Positions 10,899 to 19,639 of a stretch of 64,000 bases of DNA are shown piece by piece (positions within the stretch are counted from its first letter, which is position 1; each line of letters starts with the position of its first letter). Where the stretch lies: contig DWWH01000044.1 of assembly GCA_019119815.1 (NCBI GenBank), forward strand, positions 1-64,000, written 5' to 3'. Under the pieces are notes generated by a model. The model was given only the letters and a program-made list of their open reading frames with translations, searched no databases and was not told the DNA's origin. Position numbers and translations under genes: made by a program. Source of the stretch: Candidatus Eisenbergiella intestinipullorum (GTDB lineage: Bacteria > Bacillota > Clostridia > Lachnospirales > Lachnospiraceae).

Positions 10899-11795
10899 AT
10901 GGAACTGATCAGATCCTTTGCAGACAATTATCTGGCACATGTGCCGTCATTGAGAATCACGGATATTGTTGAGATCATCATCATTTCCTTCGTGGTATAC
11001 CATATCATGGTGTGGATCAAGAATACCAAGGCATGGGTATTTGTGAAGGGTGTGATCTTCATCATGGTATTCATCCTCATCGCGGCCATTTTTGAAATGA
11101 ATACCATTCTCTGGATCGCACAGAACGCGCTGATGTACGGTGCCTTCGGCCTTCTGGTCATCCTTCAGCCGGAGCTGAGAGGAGCGCTGGAGCAGCTCGG
11201 AAAACGGGAATTTCTTTCCTCCATCCTCCCTTTTGACCAGAGCAAGGGAGCGGACGGCCGGTTTTCCGACAAGACGATCCATGAGATCTCCAAGGCCTGC
11301 GTGGAGATGGGAAAAGTGAAGACCGGAGCGCTGATCGTTGTGGAGCAGAACGAGCCGCTGACGGAATATGAGCGGACGGGAATTGCCGTGGACGGCATCG
11401 TGACGAGCCAGCTTCTGATCAATATTTTTGAGCATAATACGCCGCTTCATGATGGGGCGGTGATCGTGCGCGGCGACAGGATCACCTCCGCAACCTGCTA
11501 CCTGCCGCTTTCGGACAACATGTCCCTGAGCAAGGAGCTGGGTACCAGGCACCGGGCGGGGGTAGGCGTGTCGGAGGCGACGGATTCCATGACGGTGATC
11601 GTGTCCGAGGAGACCGGGCAGATCAGCGTCGCCTATGAGGGAAATCTGTCCCGCGGCCTGACCGGCGCCGAGCTGGAGGAAGAGCTGAAAAAGATCCAGA
11701 ACAAGCCGGATGAGGAAAAGGAGAAGAAGAACAGAGTAAGCAGGGTGAAGGGCAGGATCTGGAAAGGACGGCCGAAGCATGAAAAAACCAAATAA
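10899..11795 (+). CDS. cdaA: Diadenylate cyclase CdaA (c-di-AMP synthase)
   Basis: CdaA condenses two ATP into cyclic di-AMP, a second messenger controlling potassium, osmolyte and wall homeostasis. The N-terminus has three predicted membrane helices (about residues 13-95). The DAC domain follows, with its two diagnostic motifs: DGAVIV (in LHDGAVIV, near residue 187) and RHRAGVG (in GTRHRAGVG, near residue 218). The 298-residue length is normal with a charged C-terminal extension. cdaR overlaps its end by 17 bases and glmM follows, the conserved cdaA-cdaR-glmM order. Confidence 0.96.
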   Translation: MELIRSFADNYLAHVPSLRITDIVEIIIISFVVYHIMVWIKNTKAWVFVKGVIFIMVFILIAAIFEMNTILWIAQNALMYGAFGLLVILQPELRGALEQLGKREFLSSILPFDQSKGADGRFSDKTIHEISKACVEMGKVKTGALIVVEQNEPLTEYERTGIAVDGIVTSQLLINIFEHNTPLHDGAVIVRGDRITSATCYLPLSDNMSLSKELGTRHRAGVGVSEATDSMTVIVSEETGQISVAYEGNLSRGLTGAELEEELKKIQNKPDEEKEKKNRVSRVKGRIWKGRPKHEKTK

Positions 11796-13197
11796 GATCT
11801 TTAACAATATCGGCCTGAAGATTCTGGCAGTCATATTTTCCATACTGCTGTGGCTGGTTTCCGTGAATATCAATGACCCCGTGGATACGGAGGTTTACCG
11901 GAACGTCCCTGTGGAGCTGGAAAACACAGGACTGCTGACGGATGAAGGCATGACCTATGAGGTGGTGGACGATACGGACCGGGTGACCGTGACCGTGCGT
12001 GCAAACCGGTCCGTGCTGGAAAATATCAATGCGTCGGACATTACGGCAACGGCGGATTTTTCCGAGCTTTCCTTTACCAATACGGTTCCCATCCGGCTGT
12101 CCGTGAGCCGGACCATCGGCAGTCAGGTTGAGATCAGCGGCAATATCGATATGGTGCGCCTGGAGGTGGAGGAACGTCTGGAACGTCAGATGGTGATCGA
12201 GATCGATCAGGTGGGAACGCCTGCGGACGGGTATATCGTCAGCAGCGTCCAGACGACGGACGGAAACGCTTTGCGCATCTCCGGACCGGAATCTCTGGTA
12301 TCTCAGGTAGACCGGGCCGTAGTGGAAGCGAACGTGGACGGGCTGACGGAAAGCATTGCCATCAGCGAACCGATCCGCCTCTATGATGCGGATGGAAATG
12401 AGATCACGAGCAGCAGGATTACCAAGAGCGTGAGCAGCTCCAACGTATCCATTTCCATTCTGCAGACGAAGGAAATCCCCGTAACGGCGTCTGCCTCCGG
12501 AGAGCCCGCAGCAGGATATGAGGCGACGGGCGAGGTCTCCTGTGCGCCGGACCGGGTTACGGTGGCGGGAAAGAGCAGCACCCTTGCGGGACTGGAACAG
12601 ATCACGATCCCGGCGGAGGAGCTGGATCTGACGGGAGCAACGGAGGATGTGGTGGAGCTGGTTGATATTCGCCAGTATCTGCCGGACGGCGTGAGCCTGA
12701 CGAATACTTCGGAGGATGGCTTCAACGGCCGGGTAGCTGTGACCGCAGCCGTGGAACCTCTTGTGGATATGACCCGCCAGCTGGATCAGAGCAGGATTCA
12801 GATCCTGAACGTGCCGGAGGGCTGGCAGGTGACGCTGGATGATACGGATCCGGTTTCCATCCGCCTGCGGGGACTGCAGGAGGAGCTGGACGCGGTGGAT
12901 GTATCCCAGCTTGCGGGAACCATCGATGTGGCGGCATGGATGCAGGAAAATGATCTGACCGTTCTGACAGAAGGGACGGTGGAAATGGAGGTCAGCGTTG
13001 TCGTGCCCGGCACGGTGACGCAGGTTGGAAGCGTAACGGCTTCTGTGAACATCCTGTCGGATGCGACCACAGACCAGGGAGCAGCCGGAGAAGCGGCTGC
13101 CTCGGGAACTGCGGATACTCAGGGAGCGGCGGCAGCGCTGTCCGATACCGGAGCGGCTCATGCCGGATCCGGCACGGATGCTGCCGCCGGCGGCTGA
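11779..13197 (+). CDS. cdaR: YbbR-domain protein CdaR, regulator of CdaA
   Basis: CdaR proteins are membrane-anchored with extracytoplasmic YbbR repeats and modulate CdaA activity. One N-terminal membrane helix (about residues 9-27) is followed by several YbbR-type beta-rich repeats with the recurring pattern V-P-V-x-V/L. The last 45 residues or so are a low-complexity tail rich in Ala, Gly, Thr and Asp, not part of the usual fold and perhaps a wall-spanning linker. The start overlaps cdaA by 17 bases. Length is 472 residues. Confidence 0.92.
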   Translation: MKKPNKIFNNIGLKILAVIFSILLWLVSVNINDPVDTEVYRNVPVELENTGLLTDEGMTYEVVDDTDRVTVTVRANRSVLENINASDITATADFSELSFTNTVPIRLSVSRTIGSQVEISGNIDMVRLEVEERLERQMVIEIDQVGTPADGYIVSSVQTTDGNALRISGPESLVSQVDRAVVEANVDGLTESIAISEPIRLYDADGNEITSSRITKSVSSSNVSISILQTKEIPVTASASGEPAAGYEATGEVSCAPDRVTVAGKSSTLAGLEQITIPAEELDLTGATEDVVELVDIRQYLPDGVSLTNTSEDGFNGRVAVTAAVEPLVDMTRQLDQSRIQILNVPEGWQVTLDDTDPVSIRLRGLQEELDAVDVSQLAGTIDVAAWMQENDLTVLTEGTVEMEVSVVVPGTVTQVGSVTASVNILSDATTDQGAAGEAAASGTADTQGAAAALSDTGAAHAGSGTDAAAGG

Positions 13198-13221
13198 GAG
13201 CAGAAAAAGCTTTCATTCCGC

Positions 13222-13255
13222 CGCAGACGGCCGGGCACAGGGACGGCCGTCTGCG
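13222..13255 (+). terminator. 12-bp hairpin between cdaR and glmM
   Basis: CGCAGACGGCCG (13222-13233) pairs perfectly with 13244-13255 around a 10-base loop. The downstream sequence is CATATATAG, with no U-run, so it is more likely a partial terminator or mRNA-processing hairpin than a strong terminator. Confidence 0.45.
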
Positions 13256-13304
13256 CATATATAGAAAAAATGCAGCTTTGGAACAACAAGGAAAGGAAAA
13301 AAGT

Positions 13305-14654
13305 ATGGCAAGATTATTTGGAACGGACGGCGTGAGAGGGGTGGCAAATGAGGAGCTGACTCCTCTCCTTGCGATGCAGCTGGGACAGGCGGGAGCTACG
13401 GTGCTCACCAGGGAAAAGGAGCACCGTCCGACGATCATGGTGGGCTGCGATACCCGTATTTCGGGGGATATGCTGGCAAACGCGCTGATGGCGGGCATCT
13501 GCAGCGTCGGCGCGAACGCGGTTTATGTTGGTGTGATCCCCACGCCGGCAGTGGCCTATCTGACGAAGAAGTACAAGGTGGAAGCGGGTGTTGTGATCTC
13601 CGCCTCCCATAATCCCGTGGAATTCAACGGCATCAAGTTTTTTGACGGGGACGGCTACAAGCTTCCGGACAGCATGGAGGATGAGATCGAGGCACTGATC
13701 AGAAACGGCATGCAGGGCGTGGAGTTCCCCACCGGTACGATGGTCGGAAAGATCAAATACCGGACGGATGCGAGAGAAGAGTACATCAATCATGCGGTAC
13801 AGACCGTTCCTGTGGATCTGACCGGAATGAAGATCGTGGCGGACTGTGCGGAGGGCGCTGCTCATTATACCTCCGTTGAGGCGCTGAGGGAGCTGGGAGC
13901 CACGGTGGTTCCCATCCACAACATGCCTGACGGGACGAACATCAACGCCAACTGCGGTTCCACCCATATGGAAGAGCTTCAGGCCAGAGTGGTGTATGAA
14001 AAAGCGGATGTGGGTCTTGCCTTTGACGGCGATGCGGACCGTCTGCTCGCGGTGGATGAGAACGGCGAGATCGTGGACGGAGATCAGATCATGGGAATCG
14101 TCGGCGTACACATGCGGGACCAGGGAAAGCTGAAAAAGGATACGATCGTGGCTACCGTGATGAGCAATCTGGGCTTCTTCAAAATGGGAGAGAGGGAGCA
14201 CCTGAACATGGAGCAGACGAAGGTGGGCGACCGCTATGTTCTGGAGCGTATGCGGGAGATCGGAGCCAGTCTGGGAGGAGAACAGTCCGGCCATATCATC
14301 TTCCTGGATGAAAACACCACCGGAGACGGACTTCTCTCCGCCCTCCATCTTCTTCAGGTCATGGTAGATACGAAGAAGCCTCTTTCCGAGCTGGCGCAGG
14401 TCATGACGGTCATGCCCCAGGCTCTGGTCAATGCGAAGGTGCCCAACCATAAGAAGGAGCGCTATATGGAATATCCGGAGATCGCCGGAGCGATCGAAGA
14501 ACTGAACCGGAAGTTCGCCGGAGAAGGCCGGGTGCTGATCCGTCCTTCCGGAACGGAGCCCAAGGTCCGCGTTATGATCGAAGGAAGGGATCAGAAAATG
14601 ATCGAAGAAGAAGCGAAAAAGCTGGCCGATCTGATCCAGAATATCATGCTGTAA
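13305..14654 (+). CDS. glmM: Phosphoglucosamine mutase
   Basis: GlmM converts glucosamine-6-phosphate to glucosamine-1-phosphate, feeding UDP-GlcNAc for peptidoglycan and for the glycan locus downstream. The active-site phosphoserine loop ISASHNP lies near residue 100, the metal-binding loop DGDADR near residue 240, and the phosphate-binding RPSGTEPKVR near residue 410. A TTG-started frame begins at 13278, but the ATG at 13305 is preceded by GGAAAGG and gives the normal N-terminus MARLFGTDGVRG (449 residues). In Firmicutes GlmM is physically linked to CdaA regulation. Confidence 0.97.
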   Translation: MARLFGTDGVRGVANEELTPLLAMQLGQAGATVLTREKEHRPTIMVGCDTRISGDMLANALMAGICSVGANAVYVGVIPTPAVAYLTKKYKVEAGVVISASHNPVEFNGIKFFDGDGYKLPDSMEDEIEALIRNGMQGVEFPTGTMVGKIKYRTDAREEYINHAVQTVPVDLTGMKIVADCAEGAAHYTSVEALRELGATVVPIHNMPDGTNINANCGSTHMEELQARVVYEKADVGLAFDGDADRLLAVDENGEIVDGDQIMGIVGVHMRDQGKLKKDTIVATVMSNLGFFKMGEREHLNMEQTKVGDRYVLERMREIGASLGGEQSGHIIFLDENTTGDGLLSALHLLQVMVDTKKPLSELAQVMTVMPQALVNAKVPNHKKERYMEYPEIAGAIEELNRKFAGEGRVLIRPSGTEPKVRVMIEGRDQKMIEEEAKKLADLIQNIML

Positions 14655-14657
14655 GCC

Positions 14658-14686
14658 TTGAGATATTCAGAAAAGAATGATATACT
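14658..14686 (+). promoter_or_regulatory. Promoter of the HPr gene
   Basis: TTGAGA (14658-14663), exactly 17 bases, then TATACT (14681-14686). It starts directly after the glmM stop and 75 bases before the HPr start, so the HPr gene has its own promoter. Confidence 0.65.
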
Positions 14687-14759
14687 GATACTATTGTGAG
14701 ACGGCGGAAGTGAAGAAGATAGCCAATTTTTCGGACATAAAAAACAGGAGGTTGATGAC

Positions 14760-15023
14760 ATGGTAAGCCAGAAGGTAGTAATCAAAAATCCGACAGGACT
14801 GCATTTGAGACCTGCGGGAATCCTCTGTAAGGAGGCCATGCAGTTTAAATCGCTGATCACGTTCACATTTCGGGACAGCACGGCGAATGCGAAGAGTGTG
14901 CTGAGCGTTTTGGGCGCATGTGTGAAATGCGGAGATGAGATAGAGCTTACCTGCGAAGGCGAGGATGAGGAGGAGGCGCTGAAGTCTCTCGTCAATGCGA
15001 TCGAGAGCGGTCTCGGGGAATAA
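14760..15023 (+). CDS. ptsH: HPr-family phosphocarrier protein
   Basis: HPr passes phosphate from enzyme I to sugar-specific PTS components, and its serine form controls carbon catabolite repression. The 87-residue protein has the active-site histidine at residue 15 within GLHLRPAG and a serine at residue 46 (NAKSVLS), the expected HprK target. Both key residues are present, so it could serve as true HPr or as a Crh-like regulator. No ptsI follows. An AGGAGG ribosome site precedes the ATG. A strong hairpin follows the stop. Confidence 0.88.
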   Translation: MVSQKVVIKNPTGLHLRPAGILCKEAMQFKSLITFTFRDSTANAKSVLSVLGACVKCGDEIELTCEGEDEEEALKSLVNAIESGLGE

Positions 15024-15031
15024 AGAAAAAG

Positions 15032-15078
15032 ACATGCAGCGACGCGCCGCTCCATAGAAGCGGCGCGTCGCCGCATGT
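15032..15078 (+). terminator. Strong hairpin after the HPr gene
   Basis: A 12-bp stem (15040-15051 with 15059-15070) is extended by an outer ACATGC/GCATGT arm (15032-15037 with 15073-15078). There is no U-run. It lies between the HPr gene and leuA and is the best candidate for the end of the HPr transcript. Confidence 0.5.
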
Positions 15079-15158
15079 AAGGGCTGCCTGACGGCGGTCG
15101 TGCCCGGAGTGAGAGGTGCGCAGCGCACACTTTTTGACAGGAAGGATTGGAGGACAAG

Positions 15159-16841
15159 ATGCTCAATTACAGGAGATACCGGAAAAATCCGGTGGTACAT
15201 TATCCCGAAAGGGAATGGCCGAATAAGGAGATCGAAAAAGCACCCGTCTGGTGCAGCGTGGATCTGCGGGACGGAAATCAGGCGCTGATCGATCCCATGA
15301 TCGTGGAAGAAAAGGTGGAGATGTTTCTTTATCTGATCAAGCTTGGCTTTAAGGAGATCGAGATCGGTTTTCCGGCAGCGAGCCAGATCGAATTCGATTT
15401 TCTCAGACAGCTTGTGGACAGAAAGCTGATCCCGGACGATGTGTGCGTGCAGGTACTGACCCAGTGCAGAAAGGAACTGATCGACCGGACCTTTGAGGCG
15501 ATCGAGGGCTGTAAGCAGGCGGTGGTCCATATCTACAACTCCACTTCGACCCTGCAGCGGGATGTGGTTTTCCATGCGTCCAGGGAGGAGATCATTGAGA
15601 TTGCCGTAAACGGGACGAAGATGGTGAAGGAGCACGCGGCGAAGTTCCCGGGAAAGATCATCCTGGAATATTCTCCCGAGAGCTTTACCGGGACAGAGCT
15701 GGATTTTGCACTGGAGATCTGCACCGCAGTGCAGAAGACCTGGGGGCCTACGAAGGAGGAACCCATGATCATCAACCTTCCCTCCACGGTGGAGATGAAT
15801 ACGCCGAATGTGTATGCGGATCAGATCGAATGGATGAACCGGCACTTTGAGGACCGGGAAAGCATCATTCTGAGCGTTCACCCTCATAATGACCGGGGAA
15901 CGGGTGTGGCAAGCGCGGAGCTGGCGCTTCTTGCGGGAGCCCAGCGCGTGGAGGGAACGCTTTTTGGAAACGGGGAACGCACCGGAAATGTGGATATTCT
16001 CACCATCGCCTATAACATGTTTTCCCAGGGGATCGATCCGGAGCTGAACATCGAGCATATCAACGAGATCATAGAGATCTATGAGCGGTGCTGCAAGATG
16101 CCCATCGATGCCAGACACCCTTACGCGGGCAAGCTGGTGTTCACCGCTTTTTCCGGTTCCCATCAGGATGCGATCAACAAGGGCATTCATGCCATGCAGG
16201 AAAGGAAGTCGGAGATCTGGCAGGTGCCATATCTTCCCATCGATCCGGCGGATATTGGCAGGGAGTACGAGCCCATCGTGCGCATCAATTCCCAGTCCGG
16301 CAAGGGCGGCGTGGCCTTTATCATGGATACTTATTTCGGCTTCAAGCTTCCCAAAGCCATGCACAAGGAATTCGCCAACGTCATCCAGGCGATTTCCGAA
16401 AAGCAGGGAGAGGTGTCTCCGGACCAGATCATGGACGCCTTCCGCAGAGAATACCTGGACAGAAAGGAGCCCATCCACTTCCGCAAGCTGCGCGTAGACG
16501 ACCTGACCGGCCAGACCAGCTCCGAATTCGATACCAGAGTGACGGTGCTTTATACGGACCATGGAAAGGAAAAGCAGTTTGAGGCGGTAGGAAACGGCCC
16601 CATCGACGCGGTGCAGCGCGGACTGCAGCTGGAGCTCGGCGTGCGGATCAAGATCCTGGACTACGAGGAGCACGCCCTTCAGAGCGGCGCAAGCTCTCAG
16701 GCGGCGGCCTATATCCATCTTCTGGATTCCGACACCGGCCGTGTGACCTACGGCGTGGGGGTGAGCTCCAACATCACCCGCGCTTCCGTGAGAGCGATCT
16801 TCTCGGCGGTCAACCGGCTGGAGCTGGGCGGAAAGGCATAA
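15159..16841 (+). CDS. leuA: 2-isopropylmalate synthase
   Basis: LeuA condenses 2-ketoisovalerate with acetyl-CoA in the first committed step of leucine synthesis. The catalytic DRE-TIM barrel begins with DLRDGNQ (near residue 33), has the metal-binding HPHNDRGTG (near residue 240) and ends in a C-terminal LeuA dimer/allosteric domain for leucine feedback. The 560-residue length matches the longer class of LeuA. A frame opens with TTG at 15147, but the GGAGG at 15149-15153 overlaps it and serves the ATG at 15159. No T-box or leader peptide is evident in the short upstream gap, and no other leu gene follows. Confidence 0.96.
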   Translation: MLNYRRYRKNPVVHYPEREWPNKEIEKAPVWCSVDLRDGNQALIDPMIVEEKVEMFLYLIKLGFKEIEIGFPAASQIEFDFLRQLVDRKLIPDDVCVQVLTQCRKELIDRTFEAIEGCKQAVVHIYNSTSTLQRDVVFHASREEIIEIAVNGTKMVKEHAAKFPGKIILEYSPESFTGTELDFALEICTAVQKTWGPTKEEPMIINLPSTVEMNTPNVYADQIEWMNRHFEDRESIILSVHPHNDRGTGVASAELALLAGAQRVEGTLFGNGERTGNVDILTIAYNMFSQGIDPELNIEHINEIIEIYERCCKMPIDARHPYAGKLVFTAFSGSHQDAINKGIHAMQERKSEIWQVPYLPIDPADIGREYEPIVRINSQSGKGGVAFIMDTYFGFKLPKAMHKEFANVIQAISEKQGEVSPDQIMDAFRREYLDRKEPIHFRKLRVDDLTGQTSSEFDTRVTVLYTDHGKEKQFEAVGNGPIDAVQRGLQLELGVRIKILDYEEHALQSGASSQAAAYIHLLDSDTGRVTYGVGVSSNITRASVRAIFSAVNRLELGGKA

Positions 16842-16871
16842 TCCGGTTCAACGGGACGGATGAAAAAAGAA

Positions 16872-16915
16872 AACATCCTGCGAAGCTGAACCTCTGCTTC
16901 GCAGGATGTTTTTTT
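16872..16915. terminator. Bidirectional rho-independent terminator
   Basis: A 15-bp perfect stem (16872-16886 with 16896-16910) is followed by seven Ts on the plus strand. On the minus strand it is followed by a T-rich tail. It ends leuA and the convergent DUF3048 gene. Confidence 0.9.
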
Positions 16916-16969
16916 ACCGGGACGGACGCCTTTTCTCAACGGCAGCCGGACGTTAAAGCAGGCCGGACA

Positions 16970-18124
16970 TCAGTCATATCCGAACTCGTCGCCGTCTTCC
17001 ACGACGCAGATCATGGTCTTTCCGGTATTGAGCTCGATCTCGTTCCCGTTGTCATCGTAGAACTTCGTGGGCTCGTAGTCGGCGGTCTTTTCCCAGGTCA
17101 CATGGATGCCCCGGCCGTTGGTGAAGTAATAACCGTCCTTCGTGTTGTCGTGCACCTGGAAGGCCAGGTAGCCGTTGTCGTCCCGCTGCTCATAATAGGC
17201 GAACTGGACCAGAACGTTCTTGAACGAAAGCTGGGTGTTGTCAAAGGCCGCATCCACATGAGGCTTTCCGTATTCATAGCGATAGAACAGCCCGTCCTCC
17301 TCGTTGTACTCGAAGTAGGTCTTGGAGATGGGATAGCAGGCCGCCATATCGATTTTTTTCACTTCAAAGGAATTGTCATACTGCTCCAGGGTGTTCGGGG
17401 CGGATTCGGAGGCAAATTTGAAATGCTCCGGTTTGTAATAATCCTCCCGGTAGGTCTTGGAGTAGCCGAAATGTTCGATGGCCTTGTTGGCTCCTTCCGC
17501 GCTCAGATAGGCATTCTGAGGGGCCTTTCTGTCGTTGGAGCGGAAGTAGGCGCCGTCGAAAAGGCCCTTTTTCCCGGAACCGCCGTAGCTGGCGCCGGTC
17601 ACGTTCTCCGTGCTGCTCTTTTCCACCACATCCTCAATGTAGAAAGGACCGCCGTAGTGGAAGAGGATGGAATCCCATTCAAAAGACCAGTAAGCGAAGT
17701 AGTCGCGCAGGCTTCTCACATTTCCGATCCGCGTCATGTCCTCTCTGTCCCAGTCCTTGATGACGGCCATGAGGCGGGTGATGTTTCCTTCCACAGGGCA
17801 TTCATACAGGATGTCCGCTCTGGAAAGGCTGTAATGCGGAAGGGCGGAAGAATCGTTGGGGACCATGACCGCGATGGGACGCTGGTCGGCGATGTCGCCG
17901 TCGATCCATTCATTCGTCAGTGTGCTGCGCACCATGCCTTCCTCCGGAGGAACCTCCTCCTGCGCCGTTTCGGTTTCCGTTTCCGTCTCGGCCGGAACGC
18001 TTTCCGGAATGGTTTCTTCGGTTACGGAAGGGACTTCTTCCGGGGCGGCTTCCTTTTTGCCGCAGCCGGTAAGGAGCATGGCGGCGGAAAGCCCGAGCAA
18101 AAGCAGTACGCTCAGTTTTTTCAT
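16970..18124 (-). CDS. DUF3048-domain lipoprotein (YerB-like)
   Basis: This is a predicted secreted lipoprotein of unknown function in the DUF3048 family (N- and C-terminal DUF3048 regions, about residues 85-380). A signal peptide with lipobox LLTGC puts the lipidated cysteine at residue 21, followed by a Glu/Thr/Val-rich linker to about residue 70. The reading frame opens further upstream at 18187, but the start at 18124 has AGAGAGG at the right distance and yields the signal peptide. Length is 384 residues. It is monocistronic, facing leuA across a shared terminator. Confidence 0.88.
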   Translation of the reverse strand: MKKLSVLLLLGLSAAMLLTGCGKKEAAPEEVPSVTEETIPESVPAETETETETAQEEVPPEEGMVRSTLTNEWIDGDIADQRPIAVMVPNDSSALPHYSLSRADILYECPVEGNITRLMAVIKDWDREDMTRIGNVRSLRDYFAYWSFEWDSILFHYGGPFYIEDVVEKSSTENVTGASYGGSGKKGLFDGAYFRSNDRKAPQNAYLSAEGANKAIEHFGYSKTYREDYYKPEHFKFASESAPNTLEQYDNSFEVKKIDMAACYPISKTYFEYNEEDGLFYRYEYGKPHVDAAFDNTQLSFKNVLVQFAYYEQRDDNGYLAFQVHDNTKDGYYFTNGRGIHVTWEKTADYEPTKFYDDNGNEIELNTGKTMICVVEDGDEFGYD

Positions 18125-18273
18125 TTGAATACCTCTCTTTCTGCGTAAAATCGGTCTGCATCGGCGGACAGGACGGCGCAAGGACACTGCTGCGCATGCT
18201 GCAGGTACATCTTTTTAAAGTATGATCTGAAACGGCTGCCCTTATGCAGCCCTGTCCGCCGGCGCCGATTCCT

Positions 18274-18303
18274 ATTATAGTCTACCGAAAGGGCGCTTGT
18301 CAC
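18274..18303 (-). promoter_or_regulatory. Promoter of the DUF3048 lipoprotein gene
   Basis: On the minus strand GTGACA (18298-18303), an 18-base spacer and a perfect TATAAT (18274-18279) lie about 150 bases before the start codon. Confidence 0.6.
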
Positions 18304-18431
18304 TATGGAAAATGGGGATTTGGAGAAAATTAAGAAAATTTAAGAAAGGAAACCGGCAAAGGGACGATCCGGAACAGAAAGCGGATAAAGAAGCTGCGCC
18401 AAAAAGGCCGTGGCCAATTGACGCACAGTGT

Positions 18432-18502
18432 GGTACAATGATTGCGCGGAGCGCAATCCGGCCCGACAGGATCGGGCCGCCCCGCTACGCGGGGATTGTA
18501 CC
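18432..18502 (+). repeat. 71-nt cloverleaf repeat, copy A
   Basis: The element is bounded by inverted GGTACAAT/ATTGTACC (18432-18439, 18495-18502). Inside are three perfect hairpins: ATTGCGC/GCGCAAT (18441-18447, 18451-18457), CGGCCCGA/TCGGGCCG (18459-18466, 18472-18479) and CCCCGC/GCGGGG (18480-18485, 18489-18494). Only 13 of 71 bases are unpaired, giving a four-way junction. Related copies are at 18564, 57985 and 58117. Function is unknown. Confidence 0.9.
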
Positions 18503-18563
18503 GGCAAACTGCGGCTTGAGAAGAAAATGTCGCCTGAGGCGCCTCTTTCTTCCCGGCGCACGC
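18503..18563 (+). repeat. 61-bp spacer of the cloverleaf tandem, with its own hairpin
   Basis: This spacer is the same length as, and clearly related to, the reverse complement of 58056-58116. It has a conserved hairpin core (AAGAAA...CGCC/GGCG...TTTCTT). With the 71-nt element it makes a 132-bp unit. The first 27 bases recur after copy B (18635-18661). Confidence 0.8.
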
Positions 18564-18634
18564 AGTACAATGATTGCGCGGAGCGCAATCCGGCCCGGCA
18601 GGATCGGGCCGCCCCGCTACGCGGGGATTGTACC
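18564..18634 (+). repeat. 71-nt cloverleaf repeat, copy B
   Basis: This copy lies exactly 132 bp after copy A. It has the same four stems, with the outermost pair lost (A in place of G at 18564) and one stem pair changed from A-T to a G-T wobble. The rest of the 18125-18711 gap holds only the promoter of the neighbouring minus-strand gene and short AT-rich sequence before rfbD. Confidence 0.9.
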
Positions 18635-18711
18635 GGCAAACTGCGGCTTGAGAAGAAAATGCCGGAGACCAGAAAGAAACGGATAACCGAAACGGAGGTT
18701 TAGGATCGAAG

Positions 18712-19563
18712 ATGAAAAAGATCATTGTGACCGGATGCAACGGGCAGCTCGGACGGGCTGTGAACAGACTTTATCAGGGACGGGAGGATCTGAGCTTTGT
18801 CAACACGGATGTGGGCGAGCTGGATATTACGAAGATCGACAGCGTGATGGCGCTGGCAAGGGAGGTAAAGCCCTATGCCATCATCAACTGCGCGGCGCAT
18901 ACGAATGTGGACAAATGCGAAACGGATTATGACAATGCGTTCCGGATCAATGCCATCGGCGCAAGGAACCTGGCCATCGCATCCAGGGAGACGGGAGCGA
19001 AGCTGGTGCATATTTCCACGGATTATGTGTTCGACGGAAAGAACCGGGAAATGCCCTATGTGGAAACGGATGCGGTGGATCCCCAGAGCGCATACGGAAG
19101 CACCAAGCTGGCGGGAGAAAATTTTGTAAAGGACTTTGCGGACCGTTACTTCATCCTGCGGACGGCCTGGCTGTACGGAGACGGAAAGAATTTTGCCAGG
19201 ACCATGCTCCGGCTTTCCGAGACTCACGATCAGATCACGGTGGTGAACGACCAGGTGGGTTCCCCCACCAGCGCCTCGGAGCTGGCGAAGGCCATTGATG
19301 CGCTTCTGTTTACGGAGAATTACGGGCTGTTCCATGCCACCTGTGAGGGAAGCTGCTGCTGGGCGGATTTTGCCAGAGAGGTGCTGCGTCTGGCCGGAAA
19401 GAAGACGCAGATCGTGGATGTGACCACGGAGGAATACGGAGCCGCTGCTCCGCGCCCGGCCTACAGCATTCTGGAAAACCGGATGTTCAAGCTGACCACG
19501 GACTTCATGTTCGCGGACTGGCATGACGCCATTGCGGAATATATGAAGGAAGAGCTGGGCTGA
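18712..19563 (+). CDS. rfbD: dTDP-4-dehydrorhamnose reductase
   Basis: RfbD/RmlD reduces dTDP-4-dehydro-L-rhamnose to dTDP-L-rhamnose, the last step of rhamnose precursor synthesis. It is an extended short-chain dehydrogenase with NAD(P) loop TGCNGQLG near residue 6, a YGSTKLAGE motif (catalytic YxxxK, near residue 124) and the family signature STDYVFDG near residue 100. Length is 283 residues. An AGGTTTAGGA ribosome site precedes the ATG. rfbA, rfbB and rfbC are not in the window. The gene begins the glycan locus, just after the cloverleaf repeats. Confidence 0.93.
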   Translation: MKKIIVTGCNGQLGRAVNRLYQGREDLSFVNTDVGELDITKIDSVMALAREVKPYAIINCAAHTNVDKCETDYDNAFRINAIGARNLAIASRETGAKLVHISTDYVFDGKNREMPYVETDAVDPQSAYGSTKLAGENFVKDFADRYFILRTAWLYGDGKNFARTMLRLSETHDQITVVNDQVGSPTSASELAKAIDALLFTENYGLFHATCEGSCCWADFAREVLRLAGKKTQIVDVTTEEYGAAAPRPAYSILENRMFKLTTDFMFADWHDAIAEYMKEELG

Positions 19564-19639
19564 AAAAGAGCGGACAGGCCGGGCTGAAGAGAACGGCCGG
19601 AGGAAAACGGCCGGACGCAGAAGCCCTTCCGGAAGGCGG

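Noticed and set aside
15079..15158. T-box or leader-peptide attenuator before leuA
   Set aside because: The gap after the HPr hairpin is only 80 bases, with no leucine-rich leader peptide and no T-box sequence.
18432..18502. The cloverleaf element as a tRNA gene
   Set aside because: The length and shape suggest a tRNA, but the loops are only 3 to 5 bases. There is no T-loop (TTCRA), no D-loop GG and no seven-base anticodon loop.
18330..18740. Open reading frames across the 18.4 kb repeats, encoding a repeated Cys/Arg/Pro-rich peptide, with a similar peptide at 57.8-58.4 kb
   Set aside because: The 132-bp unit is a multiple of three, so frames stay open in tandem by chance. Several frames on both strands are open, there is no ribosome site, and conservation follows base pairing in hairpins rather than codon positions.
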